This document shows positions 18,384-27,926 of a stretch of 64,000 nucleotides of DNA, piece by piece. A program made the translations under genes and the position numbers. The stretch is from Sphingobacterium zeae (GTDB lineage: Bacteria > Bacteroidota > Bacteroidia > Sphingobacteriales > Sphingobacteriaceae), in the NCBI RefSeq assembly GCF_030818895.1, contig NZ_JAUTBA010000001.1, forward strand, positions 496,001-560,000, read 5' to 3'. The notes under the pieces are model-generated. The model was given only the letters and a program-made list of their open reading frames with translations. It was not told where the DNA came from and did no database searches. The number at the start of each line of letters is the position of its first letter. Position 1 is the first letter of the stretch.

Positions 18384-19208
18384 ATGGCAAACGCACCTAA
18401 AACTGCTGCAAAACAAGAGAGCAACAACGGAGGATCTTTCTTTGCTCAAGCTGCAATCATCATCTGTTTCATCGTGGGTTTCTGTGTATGGAAATTTGTG
18501 ATGGGTAATCCAACTAACTTCGTTGATAACAATCCGGAAAATGCTCCTAATCCAGGTAACTATTTAGGAATGGTTTACCATGCTGGGGCTATCGTACCTG
18601 TTTTGCTTGGTTTATTCTTAATGGTATGGGTTTTCTCGGTAGAACGTTTTATCGTTATCAACAAAGCTTCTGGTACTGGAAACGTTGGAAACTTTGTTCG
18701 TAAAATCCAAACGTTGATTAATGGTGGAAACATCGATTCAGCTATTGCTGAGTGTGACAAACAAAAAGGTTCAGTAGCAAACGTTGTGAAAGCTGGTTTA
18801 TTGAAGTACAAATCAGTATCTGTAGATCCTGAAGTGAACACTGAAAAAGCGGCTATTGCAATCCAAAAAGAAATCGAAGAAACAACTGCATTGGAAATGC
18901 CTATGTTAGAGAAAAACTTAAACGTTATCGCTACATTAGTTTCTATCGGTACATTATGTGGTCTATTGGGTACGGTAACAGGTATGATCAAAGCCTTCTC
19001 GGCATTGGCAACAGGTGGTGCTCCAGATTCAGCTAAATTGGCGAACGGTATCTCTGAGGCCTTGATCAATACGGCAACTGGTATCGCGACATCAACTTTC
19101 GCTATCGTATTGTATAACATCTTTACTGCAAAAATCGATAAATTAACTTACTCTATCGACGAAGCTGGTTTCTCAATCGTACAAACATACGCTGCAAACC
19201 ACAAATAA
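18384..19208 (+). CDS. exbB: MotA/TolQ/ExbB proton-channel family protein
   Basis: A 274-residue inner-membrane protein. ExbB forms the pentameric proton channel that, with ExbD, energises TonB. Three membrane regions are visible: about residues 20-38, 62-88, and a C-terminal pair around 180-250 with the MotA/ExbB signature (IATLVSIGTLCGLLGTVTGM). ATG 18384 is preferred to the TTG-type start at 18288, because the N-terminal extension there is low-complexity and not ExbB-like. Two exbD genes and tonB follow in order, making a complete Ton operon. Confidence 0.93.
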   Translation: MANAPKTAAKQESNNGGSFFAQAAIIICFIVGFCVWKFVMGNPTNFVDNNPENAPNPGNYLGMVYHAGAIVPVLLGLFLMVWVFSVERFIVINKASGTGNVGNFVRKIQTLINGGNIDSAIAECDKQKGSVANVVKAGLLKYKSVSVDPEVNTEKAAIAIQKEIEETTALEMPMLEKNLNVIATLVSIGTLCGLLGTVTGMIKAFSALATGGAPDSAKLANGISEALINTATGIATSTFAIVLYNIFTAKIDKLTYSIDEAGFSIVQTYAANHK

Positions 19209-19318
19209 GAACTGTGATGAAAATATTTGACTTTTTTAAATTTAGTTTATGGAAATCAAATATTAAAATCATCATAGGATAGAAGATTGAGTATTTAATT
19301 TAAAAGGAAGAATTTAAA

Positions 19319-19981
19319 ATGGGTAAAGCAAAAGTAAAAAGAGCCAGTACGTCGATCGACATGACAGCGATGTGTGACGTATCGTTCTTACTGCTTACGT
19401 TCTTCGTCTTAACGGCGACAGCGCGCCAACCGGAAGCATTGACGGTGGATACCCCAGCATCGACTACGAAAGATAAGTTACCTGATTCAAATGTAGGTAT
19501 GATCACAATAGGCGATCAAGGTAAAGTTTTCTTCGGTACGACTGATCAACAGGTTCGCGTAAAAGCACTAGAAAGAATGTCAGCAAAGTATGGCGTTGGC
19601 TTTTCGCAAGAAGATTACGATCGTTTCAAATTGATGGAAAACTTTGGTGTACCAATGTCTAAATTGAAAGGGTTATTGGCCTTGGATGGAAGTAAGCGTA
19701 CAGAAAAAGGTGTGCAAACTGGTATACCGGTTGATAGTACAGAGAATACTTCAAATGAGCTGTATTACTGGGTTCAAAATGCCCGTCTGGCCGCCGAAGA
19801 AGTAAATAAGGAAAAGGAGGCATCGGATAAAAATTTCGTGCACCCTGGACCTTTGAAGATGGCTATCAAAGCAGATGCGAATGAAAAATATCCTTCGGTT
19901 AATTTAGTTATTGAAACATTGCGTAATCAAAAGCAAAACAAATTTAGTTTCATAACAGGCATGCGTGCTGAGGACAAATAA
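19319..19981 (+). CDS. exbD: ExbD-family biopolymer transport protein (first copy)
   Basis: A 220-residue ExbD-like protein with one N-terminal membrane helix (about 17-37, MTAMCDVSFLLLTFFVL) containing the Asp needed for proton transfer, then a periplasmic domain. It is longer than typical ExbD (about 140 residues) because of an insertion in the middle, which is common in Bacteroidota. It lies 110 bp after exbB and 24 bp before a second exbD. Confidence 0.93.
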   Translation: MGKAKVKRASTSIDMTAMCDVSFLLLTFFVLTATARQPEALTVDTPASTTKDKLPDSNVGMITIGDQGKVFFGTTDQQVRVKALERMSAKYGVGFSQEDYDRFKLMENFGVPMSKLKGLLALDGSKRTEKGVQTGIPVDSTENTSNELYYWVQNARLAAEEVNKEKEASDKNFVHPGPLKMAIKADANEKYPSVNLVIETLRNQKQNKFSFITGMRAEDK

Positions 19982-20005
19982 TTGACGATTTAATAAGAAC
20001 AAACG

Positions 20006-20563
20006 ATGGCAGAATTAAATCAGGATAGTGGTAAAAAAGGAAAAGGCGGGAAAGTAAGATCCAAGAAAAATGGGGGTAAGGTAGACCTTACAGCCATGGT
20101 GGATCTGGCATTCTTGTTGATCACCTTCTTCATGTTGACCACGTCCTTAAATAAACCGCAGGCAATGGATGTGGCTATGCCAGACAAAAATAAAATTAAA
20201 GAACAACAAAGCGATGAACTGCTTACGGCAGATAATCGTTCCCTTACAATTTTATTGGGTTCTGACAATAAAGTCTCGTGGGTATATGGTCAAGTAGCTA
20301 ATCCGATCGAAGGCCCTACTGTTGCTGGTTATGGCGCAGATGGGATCCGTAAGGTCTTGATGGAGAAAAAGGCTTATGTACCTCGCGTTTCAGGCGGTAA
20401 AGACATGATTGTAATCATACGTCCTAGTGAAAAATGTACACAACGCAATCTGGTTGATATTCTTGACGAGATGAAAATTGTAGACGTTAAACGCTATATG
20501 ATCGGAAAGATTACACCAGAAGAAGTCGAAGTGTTAAAACGTGACAATATCTATAATGATTAG
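20006..20563 (+). CDS. exbD: ExbD-family biopolymer transport protein (second copy)
   Basis: A 185-residue ExbD-like protein with a Lys-rich N-terminus, one membrane helix (VDLTAMVDLAFLLITFFM, with Asp27 and Asp33) and a periplasmic domain ending in a segment like other ExbD proteins. It differs clearly from the first copy, so the two are probably specialised subunits of one complex rather than a recent duplication. Located between the first exbD and tonB. Confidence 0.93.
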   Translation: MAELNQDSGKKGKGGKVRSKKNGGKVDLTAMVDLAFLLITFFMLTTSLNKPQAMDVAMPDKNKIKEQQSDELLTADNRSLTILLGSDNKVSWVYGQVANPIEGPTVAGYGADGIRKVLMEKKAYVPRVSGGKDMIVIIRPSEKCTQRNLVDILDEMKIVDVKRYMIGKITPEEVEVLKRDNIYND

Positions 20564-20594
20564 TTATTAGATTGACACATAAAACTAAAATAAA

Positions 20595-21482
20595 ATGATA
20601 GGGTCAAAATTAGATATTTTTAAGAAAGAATGGCTTGATGTCGTTTTTCAGGGCCGTAACAGGGAGTATGGAGCTTACGAGCTTCGCAAACTTGCGCCCA
20701 AAGCGACTAACAGGGGGCTTCTTGTCGTTATCGGCATTGTAGCCATAGCTAGTTTCCTTAGTGTATTTGGAAGTAAGCTGTTCCCGAAGAAAGCTGTTGA
20801 GGCACCTCCGGCAGTAACCGAAGTTACGTTGGAAGACCTTGAAGAAATCAAGCCACCAGAACCACCAGAAGAGGAGCCACTTCCACAAGAACCGGAAGAA
20901 AAACCTCAACAAGTGGCCATGGATGTACCAAAAGAGGATTTGGTTCGTTTCCCTGAACCTAAAGTAGCTCCTGCAAACAAAGTTGTAGAGGAAGTTGCTT
21001 CTCAGGAAGAATTGAAAGATCCAAATAAAACGCCAGCGCGTATTACTTTGAAAGGTAGTCCGACAGGTACTTCGGTTGCACGTGGCGAATTTGGTTCAAA
21101 GAAACAAGATGGTGCGATCACGGGTGCTGCAAAAGGAGATCCAAATGGTAATGGAGATGAAATTCTTCCATTTAATGCCATCGAGGTTCAACCAACGCCT
21201 GTAGGTGGTATGCAAGCATTTATGTCTTGGATTGCTTCAAACTATGAGTATCCGGCTGCGGCAACTGAAAATGGTGTAAATGGTGTCGTTGAAGTATCCT
21301 TCGTTGTAGAAAAAGATGGTAGCTTGACAGACATCAATATCAAACGCGATTTGAAATATGGTACTGGAGATGCAGCTGTAAGGTTGCTTAAAAAAGCGAA
21401 GAAATGGAAACCTGGTATTCAAAATGGTCGTCCAGTTCGCGTAGCGTACACTTTACCAATTCGATTGAACCTTCAAAATTAG
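20595..21482 (+). CDS. tonB: Energy transducer TonB
   Basis: A 295-residue TonB protein linking the ExbB/ExbD motor to outer-membrane receptors. It has one N-terminal membrane helix (about 37-58), a Pro/Glu-rich periplasmic spacer (about 75-110, EIKPPEPPEEEPLPQEPEE) and a C-terminal TonB domain (about 200-293) with YPAAATENGVNGVVEVSF and the ending VAYTLPIRLNLQN. This partner fits the three receptor-type genes in the window. A small membrane-protein gene starts 1 bp after its stop. Confidence 0.95.
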   Translation: MIGSKLDIFKKEWLDVVFQGRNREYGAYELRKLAPKATNRGLLVVIGIVAIASFLSVFGSKLFPKKAVEAPPAVTEVTLEDLEEIKPPEPPEEEPLPQEPEEKPQQVAMDVPKEDLVRFPEPKVAPANKVVEEVASQEELKDPNKTPARITLKGSPTGTSVARGEFGSKKQDGAITGAAKGDPNGNGDEILPFNAIEVQPTPVGGMQAFMSWIASNYEYPAAATENGVNGVVEVSFVVEKDGSLTDINIKRDLKYGTGDAAVRLLKKAKKWKPGIQNGRPVRVAYTLPIRLNLQN

Positions 21483-21483
21483 A

Positions 21484-21723
21484 ATGACAAATTTTAATTC
21501 GAATAATAGTTCAAATTATAGACAGAAATCGCCTCTGAAGCGGTTTCTGTCTATTTTAGGACTTTTTATGTTTGGCTTTTACTTTGTTTTGGGCCTATTG
21601 ATTATATTCTGGGATAATTTCCCCATTGAGATTAATCCAACTTACAAAACAATTTTTGGCGTCGTATTGATTCTGTATTCATTTATGCGGTTTGTACGGC
21701 TTTGGCAAAATAATTTTAATTAA
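21484..21723 (+). CDS. Small two-helix membrane protein, unknown function
   Basis: A 79-residue protein beginning one base after tonB. The N-terminus is Asn/Ser-rich (MTNFNSNNSSNYRQK), followed by two hydrophobic segments (about 24-43 and 52-71). No recognised domain. Tight spacing to tonB suggests co-transcription and a possible role in the Ton system, but this is inference from position alone. Confidence 0.7.
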   Translation: MTNFNSNNSSNYRQKSPLKRFLSILGLFMFGFYFVLGLLIIFWDNFPIEINPTYKTIFGVVLILYSFMRFVRLWQNNFN

Positions 21724-21798
21724 GCGCCTCTTTCTTTTAGTTTTAACCAACTCTCTCTTCAAAAGTTAAACTATTCTTTATTTAAACTGTCTTATTTT

Positions 21799-22737
21799 AT
21801 GATGTATCGTATGAGAAAATATAAAATGGTTCTTATGATGCTAGGCGTCTGTATGGGAGTATTTGTTTCGTGCAAAAATAAAACGAAGAGTACAAAGGAA
21901 GGAGAGGATATTCTAACGGGTAAACTCCCGGTTATTGTTGATCAGACTTTATTGCCGATCATTCAAGAATCTGCGGATGTTTTTGAAAGTTCTTATCCAA
22001 ATTCAAGTTTGGAATTGATCGCTAGGCCCGAGATTAAAGCAGTAAATGCCTTGCTTTCTGATTCGGCTTATGTCGTTGTATTGACGAGAAAGTTGACGAA
22101 CCAGGAAGGTAGCTACTTTCAGAAGCGCGGTATTCAGCCGAAAATCTTCCAAATAGCTTCCGATGCAGTCGTACTGATCAATAATCGGAATAGTAAGGAT
22201 ACTATTATGTCACAAAAAGACGTTAAGTCTTTGTTGGAAGGTAATTTAGCAGGACAACGGTTGATCTTTGATAATGCCAATTCGAGTACACTGCGTTATT
22301 TGAAAGATTATTTCAAATTAAACAAAATTGATCCGAAAGCTGTTTCTGCAATGAAGGATAGTGAGGAAGTGATGAAATACGTCAGTGATAATGCAAATAC
22401 AGTGGGTGTTATTGGGTACAATTGGTATCTGAAAGCTATAGAAAAAAATTCGAATTTATTGGATAAAATTCGTACATTGAGCATCGGAAGCAGTGATCAA
22501 CGAGGTGAAAAGGTCAATTTCTATAGACCATCTCAATCGACTATCGCTGATGGCGTATACCCCTTTGTGAGGCCTGTCTACATTATGAATTATCAGCCAA
22601 ATATGGGCTTAGGTTTAGGTTTTAGTGCATTTTTGACAGGCGATCGCGGCCAGCGTATCGTTTTGAAAGCGGGATTGGTTCCAGCTACAATGCCTGGGCG
22701 TGAGATCATTATTAGAGATGAAAGTTATATTAAATAG
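21799..22737 (+). CDS. PstS-like substrate-binding lipoprotein
   Basis: A 312-residue periplasmic binding-protein-like lipoprotein with signal peptide and lipobox ending at about Cys25 (VFVSC). The body resembles PstS/phosphate-type binding proteins (IVDQTLLPIIQESADVFESSY; later VGVIGYNWYL). No ABC permease or ATPase genes are near. Its position between tonB and the TPR gene is a recurring Bacteroidota arrangement, so it may serve the Ton complex or envelope sensing rather than classical phosphate uptake. The ligand is unknown. ATG 21799 and a second in-frame Met four codons later are both possible starts. Confidence 0.85.
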   Translation: MMYRMRKYKMVLMMLGVCMGVFVSCKNKTKSTKEGEDILTGKLPVIVDQTLLPIIQESADVFESSYPNSSLELIARPEIKAVNALLSDSAYVVVLTRKLTNQEGSYFQKRGIQPKIFQIASDAVVLINNRNSKDTIMSQKDVKSLLEGNLAGQRLIFDNANSSTLRYLKDYFKLNKIDPKAVSAMKDSEEVMKYVSDNANTVGVIGYNWYLKAIEKNSNLLDKIRTLSIGSSDQRGEKVNFYRPSQSTIADGVYPFVRPVYIMNYQPNMGLGLGFSAFLTGDRGQRIVLKAGLVPATMPGREIIIRDESYIK

Positions 22738-22762
22738 ATAATAAATAGTACAAAAATAGATT

Positions 22763-24563
22763 ATGACAAACAGCAAATTATTATTTAGTCTTTTATTGGC
22801 CGGATCTGTGGGCACAGTAAGTGCACAAAGTTTGAAAGATGCTAGAGCAGCCATCGAGGCTGAAAATTATGGTAAAGCGAAAACTATCCTTCAACAGTTA
22901 GTGACTAAGCAACCTAAGAATGGAGATAATTATTTCTATTTGGGTCAAATTTATTTGGTAAACGACAGAGCGGATTCTGCCGCTACGATTTTCAACCAAG
23001 GTTTGGCCGCTGATCCAAAGGCTACAATCAATAATGTAGGTTTGGGTTATGTTGACTTAATGAAAAAGGATAAGGCAAGTGCGGAATCTAAATTCGCTTT
23101 GGCAACGGCAAAATTAGGTAAAAAGGATTATGAGCCATTACTGGAGATCGGTCGTGCATATATTAATGCACCTGAACCTGATTATGCAAAAGCGTTAGAA
23201 TATCTAACACAGGCGAAGGAAAAAAACAAAAAGGATGTTGCTATTCCTATCGCATTAGGTGATGCGTATCGCGGATTAAAAGAGGGATCTTTGGCTTACA
23301 CAAGCTATGGTGACGCGACGGATATCGATCCAAATTCCGTTCAAGCTAAAGTTGGACAAGCGGTAATTGTACGGGGTGCACAAGCTTTTGATGAAGCCAT
23401 TACGCAATTAGAAGCTATCGCGGCGGAGACGCCGACCTATGCTCCAACCTATCGTGAGTTAGCTGAGACTTACAACCAGTGGTCGAGGTTGCCAGGCACG
23501 TCTGATGAAAAATATGTTGAGTTAAATAAAAAGGGTGTTGAGCAGTATAAGAAATATCTTGAAGTTGCTGGTGATAACTCGTTGGAAGCAAAAATTCGCT
23601 ATGCCGATTTCCTTGTATATGCACGTCAGTATGATGATTTGAAGGTCGTTTCTGAGGAATTGGCGCAAAATCCTTCTGTAGATCCAAAAATCTACCGTTA
23701 CTTAGGTTATATCGCTTTCCAAAAAGCTAAAGATTATCCAAAAGCATTGGAGTATTTGAATCAGATGTTCAGCAAAATGGAGAAAGATCGTGTAATTCCA
23801 TTGGATTATATGTATCTGGGTATGTCTGAAATCGCTGCTAATAGTCCAAAGCATGCAGAAGGTGGTGCCGATAGCACGGCCACAGCAGCACCAGTGTTAA
23901 CGGCAGAAAATACGGCAAATATCCAAAAAGGTATTGCTGATATTAAAAAAGGAATTGATTTAGACAAAGAGCTTTTGGGCGAAACTGCAGAGCTGGCTTT
24001 TGCTAAATATCAAGAGCAAGAATTGCAGACAGCGGCCTCTCTTTTCGAATTGGTCGCGTCTTACACAGATAATAAAACATATTTGTTTGATGCAAATTAT
24101 TATGCTGGTGAAGCTTACTATCAAATAGGTGCTAAAGAAGATGCAGCTAGTAAAAATGAAGAGCAAGTTGTAGTTAATCAGGAGCTTAGAGATAAAGCGA
24201 TTGCTGATTTGCAAAAAGCTCAGACATTCTTGACTGTAATCGAAACTACTGATAATAAAGAAGCACAGGATAAATATTTGATCAACGCGCTTTATTACAA
24301 AGCTTTTGCAGCATTGACGGCGGATAATTTGGAACAACCAAAAGGTGATTTCGTTGCATCATTTCAAAAATTGATTGAAACAATCAATCAACGTGGTGCG
24401 CAAGAGAAAAATAAAAATTATTTAATCGATGCGAATACCTATATCGGTCTTTACTATTACGTGAAACAAGATCTTCCTAAAGCGAAGGAAAGTTTCCCAA
24501 AAAGTATTAGCCATAGACCCAGCGAACGAAGCTGTTAAAGGTTACTTAGAAGGTTTAAAGTAA
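22763..24563 (+). pseudogene. Tetratricopeptide-repeat protein gene with a frameshift near its end
   Basis: The frame starting at 22763 encodes a signal peptide (MTNSKLLFSLLLAGSVGTVSAQ) and many TPR repeats (about residues 27-580), so a periplasmic or outer-membrane-associated scaffold is likely. It ends at 24538 with an out-of-place tail (SFPKSISHRPSERSC). Just after TTTCCCAAAAAG (about 24493-24504) another frame continues as KVLAIDPANEAVKGYLEGLK to a stop at 24561-24563. Removing one C restores a 599-residue protein whose final TPR looks complete. A sequencing error or a real frameshift both fit. It follows the PstS-like gene by 25 bp and ends before a strong terminator. Confidence 0.8.
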
Positions 24564-24587
24564 GCTTAAGTAAAATCATTCTAAATT

Positions 24588-24618
24588 AGGCGTAGATAGT
24601 AATATCTACGCCTTTTTT
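24588..24618 (+). terminator. Intrinsic terminator after the TPR gene
   Basis: AGGCGTAGATA (24588-24598), loop GTAA, TATCTACGCCT (24603-24613), then T residues. It separates the Ton operon from nuo. Confidence 0.9.
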
Positions 24619-24620
24619 GT

Positions 24621-24651
24621 TTTGTTTTTTACCGTGGAATCTCTATATTTA
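24621..24651 (+). promoter_or_regulatory. Likely nuo operon promoter
   Basis: TTTG at 24621-24624, a 19-bp spacer, then TATATTTA at 24644-24651: the Bacteroidota -33/-7 pattern with one mismatch at the last base. The start would be about 30 nt before nuoA. Confidence 0.4.
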
Positions 24652-24682
24652 AAGATAGTTACCAATATAAATTTTAGTTAAG

Positions 24683-25057
24683 ATGGAGCAAGCCAATAGT
24701 ATGCCGATAGACTACTTGCCGATATTTTTACAGCTTTTAGTAGCTGTGGGATTTGGAGTAAGTACGATAATTATTACACATCTTATCGGGCCAAAGGTCC
24801 GCACAGAAAACAAGCTTGGAGCTTTTGAGTCAGGAATCGAAGTGATCGGGAATGCGTGGCAGCCATTCTCCATTAAATATTTCTTGGTGGCTATCCTATT
24901 TGTGATATTTGATGTTGAGGTCATTTTTATGTACCCATGGGCTGTCAACTTCCGTGATATGGGATTTCAAGGCTTGATAGAGATGTTTATTTTCATGGGA
25001 CTGCTTTTATTAGGCTTTATCTATGTGATTAAGAAAAAAGCATTAAACTGGGACTAA
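24683..25057 (+). CDS. nuoA: NADH-quinone oxidoreductase subunit A
   Basis: A 124-residue membrane subunit of complex I (NADH:quinone proton pump). It has three hydrophobic segments and the conserved loop KLGAFESGIEVIGNAW followed by FSIKYFLVAILFVIFDVEVIFMYPWA, the family hallmark. It is the first gene of a 14-gene nuoA-N operon and follows the terminator of the Ton/TPR operon. Confidence 0.97.
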   Translation: MEQANSMPIDYLPIFLQLLVAVGFGVSTIIITHLIGPKVRTENKLGAFESGIEVIGNAWQPFSIKYFLVAILFVIFDVEVIFMYPWAVNFRDMGFQGLIEMFIFMGLLLLGFIYVIKKKALNWD

Positions 25058-25115
25058 ATGTCCTCATTATGGTTGGTTTTTGGCCAACGATACTAAACCT
25101 ATAAATCGACTTTTC

Positions 25116-25667
25116 ATGAGTGATATAAAATTAGCAGAAGCTCCTCCGGGAGTAGAAGGCGCAGGTTTTTTTGCGACGAGTTTAGATAAAGCCATTGGCT
25201 TGGCGCGAGCCAACTCGTTATGGCCTTTGCCGTTCGCCACATCCTGTTGTGGTATCGAGTTTATGGCGACAATGGGTTCAACCTATGACTTGGCAAGGTT
25301 CGGTGCCGAAAGGCCTAGCTTTTCACCGCGGCAGGCAGATATGCTATTGGTTATGGGGACTATTGCTAAGAAGATGGCGCCTGTGCTTAGGCAAGTGTAT
25401 GTGCAGATGGCTGAGCCACGTTGGGTCATCGCTGTCGGTGCCTGTGCCTCTAGCGGTGGAATCTTCGATACCTATTCTGTGCTGCAGGGGATTGATGAAA
25501 TTATACCGGTCGATGTTTATGTACCGGGTTGTCCACCCCGCCCTGAAGCAATTTTGGATGGAGTATTGCGTTTGCAGGACATCGTGAAGAATGAATCCTT
25601 GAACCGGAGAAATACACCAGAATATAAGGCATTGCTTGAAAAGTACGGAATTCATACAAATAAATAA
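25116..25667 (+). CDS. nuoB: NADH-quinone oxidoreductase subunit B
   Basis: A 183-residue peripheral-arm subunit carrying the N2 [4Fe-4S] cluster that passes electrons to quinone. Visible ligands: the Cys pair in ATSCCGIEFMATMGS, a Cys in VGACASSGG and a Cys in YVPGCPPRPEA. ATG 25116 is chosen over TTG 25080 because the extra 12 residues do not look like NuoB. nuoC starts 3 bp after its stop. Confidence 0.97.
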   Translation: MSDIKLAEAPPGVEGAGFFATSLDKAIGLARANSLWPLPFATSCCGIEFMATMGSTYDLARFGAERPSFSPRQADMLLVMGTIAKKMAPVLRQVYVQMAEPRWVIAVGACASSGGIFDTYSVLQGIDEIIPVDVYVPGCPPRPEAILDGVLRLQDIVKNESLNRRNTPEYKALLEKYGIHTNK

Positions 25668-25670
25668 ACG

Positions 25671-26165
25671 ATGGTGAACAGTTTTTTATTGGATAAGCTC
25701 GAAGAGAATTTTCCCACAAAGATTCAAGAAATTCCGGATGCTCACGATTTATTGACCGTCATTGTTGACAAGGAAGACTTGATCGAAGTGCTTCGTTTCC
25801 TGAAGTCGAATAGTGAGTTGCAGTTTATCCATCTGACCGATATTACAGCAGTACATTATCCGCATTTGGAAAAGGAATTTGCTGTCGTGTATCATATACA
25901 TAGTCTAGTTCATAATATACGGATACGGGTGAAAGTGTTTTTGCAAGGTCCGAATCCTGAGATTCCGACAGCGACTGTGGTTTGGAAAGGTGCAAATTGG
26001 ATGGAGCGTGAGACTTTTGATTTTTTTGGCGTCAATTTTATAGGGCATCCCGATTTGAGAAGGATTTTGAATGTAGATGATATGGAGGTGTTTCCAATGC
26101 GTAAGGAATACCCTTTGGAGGATCCAAATCGCGTAGATAAGAAAGATTTGTATTTCGGCCGTTAA
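25671..26165 (+). CDS. nuoC: NADH-quinone oxidoreductase subunit C
   Basis: A 164-residue peripheral-arm subunit. The NuoC signature GANWMERETFDFFGVNFIGHPDLRRIL lies at about residues 105-131, followed by FPMRKEYPLED. It is a separate protein here rather than fused to NuoD as in E. coli. Tight spacing on both sides (3 bp to nuoB, 10 bp to nuoD) fits one operon. Confidence 0.97.
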   Translation: MVNSFLLDKLEENFPTKIQEIPDAHDLLTVIVDKEDLIEVLRFLKSNSELQFIHLTDITAVHYPHLEKEFAVVYHIHSLVHNIRIRVKVFLQGPNPEIPTATVVWKGANWMERETFDFFGVNFIGHPDLRRILNVDDMEVFPMRKEYPLEDPNRVDKKDLYFGR

Positions 26166-26175
26166 AGTACATAAT

Positions 26176-27411
26176 ATGAGCGAATTTATTAGCAAGATCA
26201 CACCTAATCAACCCGTTTTTGAAGATAACGATCCACAAGATGAGTTGATTACCTTAAATATTGGGCCCACGCATCCCGCTACGCATGGCGTGTTTCAGAA
26301 CGTGGTGCAAATCGATGGCGAGCGTATTGTGAGTGGCGTATCGACGATCGGTTATATTCACCGCGCATTTGAAAAAATTGCTGAGCATCGACCGTTTTAT
26401 CAAATTACTCCATTGACAGACCGTTTGAATTATTGTTCGGCACCGATCAATAATATGGGCTGGCATATGACCGTTGAAAAGCTGCTCAAAATAGAGATTC
26501 CTAAAAGGGTGCAATATATGCGTGTTATCATCATGGAGCTTGCACGCATTGCAGATCATATTATTTGTAATGGTATTTTGGGGGTAGATACAGGTGCTTT
26601 TTCGGGCTTTTTGTATGTGATGCAGGAACGCGAGTTTATCTATGAAATCTTTGAAGAAATCTGTGGTGCTCGTCTGACAACGAATATTGGTCGTATTGGA
26701 GGCTTCGAGCGTGATTTTAATGCGATAGCCTTTGAAAAAATACGTGAATTTCTGAAACGCTATCCTCCCGTATTGCAAGAGTTTGAAGAGTTGTTTGTTC
26801 GTAACCGCATTTTTATAGAACGAACCTCCGGTGTTGCTGCTGTAACAGCAGAAGATGCCCTGGATTATGGCTGGTCTGGCCCTATTTTGCGGGCTACCGG
26901 CGTAGATTATGATATCCGCGTACAGAATCCTTATTGCTCCTATGACGAATTTGATTTCGATGTGCCTGTTGGCACGACAGGGGATGTCTATGACCGATTT
27001 ATGGTACGGAATGCCGAAATGTGGCAATCTCTTCGGATTATAGAGCAGGCATTGGACAAAATCGAGAAAGAGCCTAAAGGGGTATTTCATGCCGAAGTGC
27101 CTGATTTTTATTTGCCTCCGAAAGAACAGGTGTATACCAATATGGAAGCTTTAATCTATCATTTTAAAATCGTCATGGGTGAGGTGGATACACCAAAAGC
27201 TGAAGTCTATCATGCCGTCGAAGGGGCAAATGGTGAACTTGGATTTTATTTGATTCACGATGGTGGACGCTCACCTTATCGTCTGCATTTCAGGAGACCT
27301 TCTTTTGTCAATTATCAGATGTTTGCGCCAATGAGTGCAGGAATGCTGATTTCAGATGCTATTATAAATATGAGTAGTCTTAACGTTATAGCTGGAGAAT
27401 TAGATGCTTAG
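26176..27411 (+). CDS. nuoD: NADH-quinone oxidoreductase subunit D
   Basis: A 411-residue subunit that, with NuoB, forms the quinone-binding site. The N-terminal NIGPTHPATHGVF motif (about 29-41), IGYIHRAFEKIAE, and C-terminal GELGFYLIHDGGRSPYRLHFR are typical of the 49-kDa family. It overlaps nuoE by 8 bp. Confidence 0.97.
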   Translation: MSEFISKITPNQPVFEDNDPQDELITLNIGPTHPATHGVFQNVVQIDGERIVSGVSTIGYIHRAFEKIAEHRPFYQITPLTDRLNYCSAPINNMGWHMTVEKLLKIEIPKRVQYMRVIIMELARIADHIICNGILGVDTGAFSGFLYVMQEREFIYEIFEEICGARLTTNIGRIGGFERDFNAIAFEKIREFLKRYPPVLQEFEELFVRNRIFIERTSGVAAVTAEDALDYGWSGPILRATGVDYDIRVQNPYCSYDEFDFDVPVGTTGDVYDRFMVRNAEMWQSLRIIEQALDKIEKEPKGVFHAEVPDFYLPPKEQVYTNMEALIYHFKIVMGEVDTPKAEVYHAVEGANGELGFYLIHDGGRSPYRLHFRRPSFVNYQMFAPMSAGMLISDAIINMSSLNVIAGELDA

Positions 27412-27925
27412 TGTAAAACAACATAATGAAAATGTAACGTTTTCTCCAGAATTGTTAGCCAAGTTTGGAGAAGTAGTAAGCCGTTACCCCGAAGGAAAGC
27501 AGAAATCGGGCTTATTGCCCATTTTACATTTGGTTCAGGCGGAATACGGCTGGGTCAGCGCAGATGCCATGGATAAGGTTGCTGTTTACCTGAATATATT
27601 GCCGATTGAGGTGTACGAGGTGGCAACTTTCTATACCATGTTCCTGTTGCAACCTAAAGGAAAATATGTCCTGGAGATTTGCCGTACAGGGCCTTGTTGT
27701 TTGGTCGGTGCAGAGCGTATTATGGGGCATTTAGAGCAAAAGCTTGGTGTGAAGGAAGGCGAGGTCACAAGCGATGGGCTCTTTTCGTGGCGCGGTGTGG
27801 AATGTTTGGCTGCCTGTGGTTTTGGACCAGTCTTGCAGATCGGCCCTGAATATACATTCTATGAGCATCTGACAGAAGATAAAGTCGACGAATTGATTGA
27901 TAATTTAAAAGCTAAAACAGAATAA
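27404..27925 (+). CDS. nuoE: NADH-quinone oxidoreductase subunit E
   Basis: A 173-residue thioredoxin-fold [2Fe-2S] protein of the NADH-oxidising module. The four ligands are visible as CRTGPC (C-x4-C) and CLAAC (C-x3-C). The gene starts inside the end of nuoD (8-bp overlap) and is 1 bp from nuoF, so all three are probably translationally coupled. Its presence with nuoF indicates NADH as the electron donor. Confidence 0.97.
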   Translation: MLSVKQHNENVTFSPELLAKFGEVVSRYPEGKQKSGLLPILHLVQAEYGWVSADAMDKVAVYLNILPIEVYEVATFYTMFLLQPKGKYVLEICRTGPCCLVGAERIMGHLEQKLGVKEGEVTSDGLFSWRGVECLAACGFGPVLQIGPEYTFYEHLTEDKVDELIDNLKAKTE

Positions 27926-27926
27926 T

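Noticed and set aside
26254..27090. 278-residue minus-strand frame
   Set aside because: It lies wholly inside nuoD on the opposite strand and has no recognisable domain; antisense shadow.
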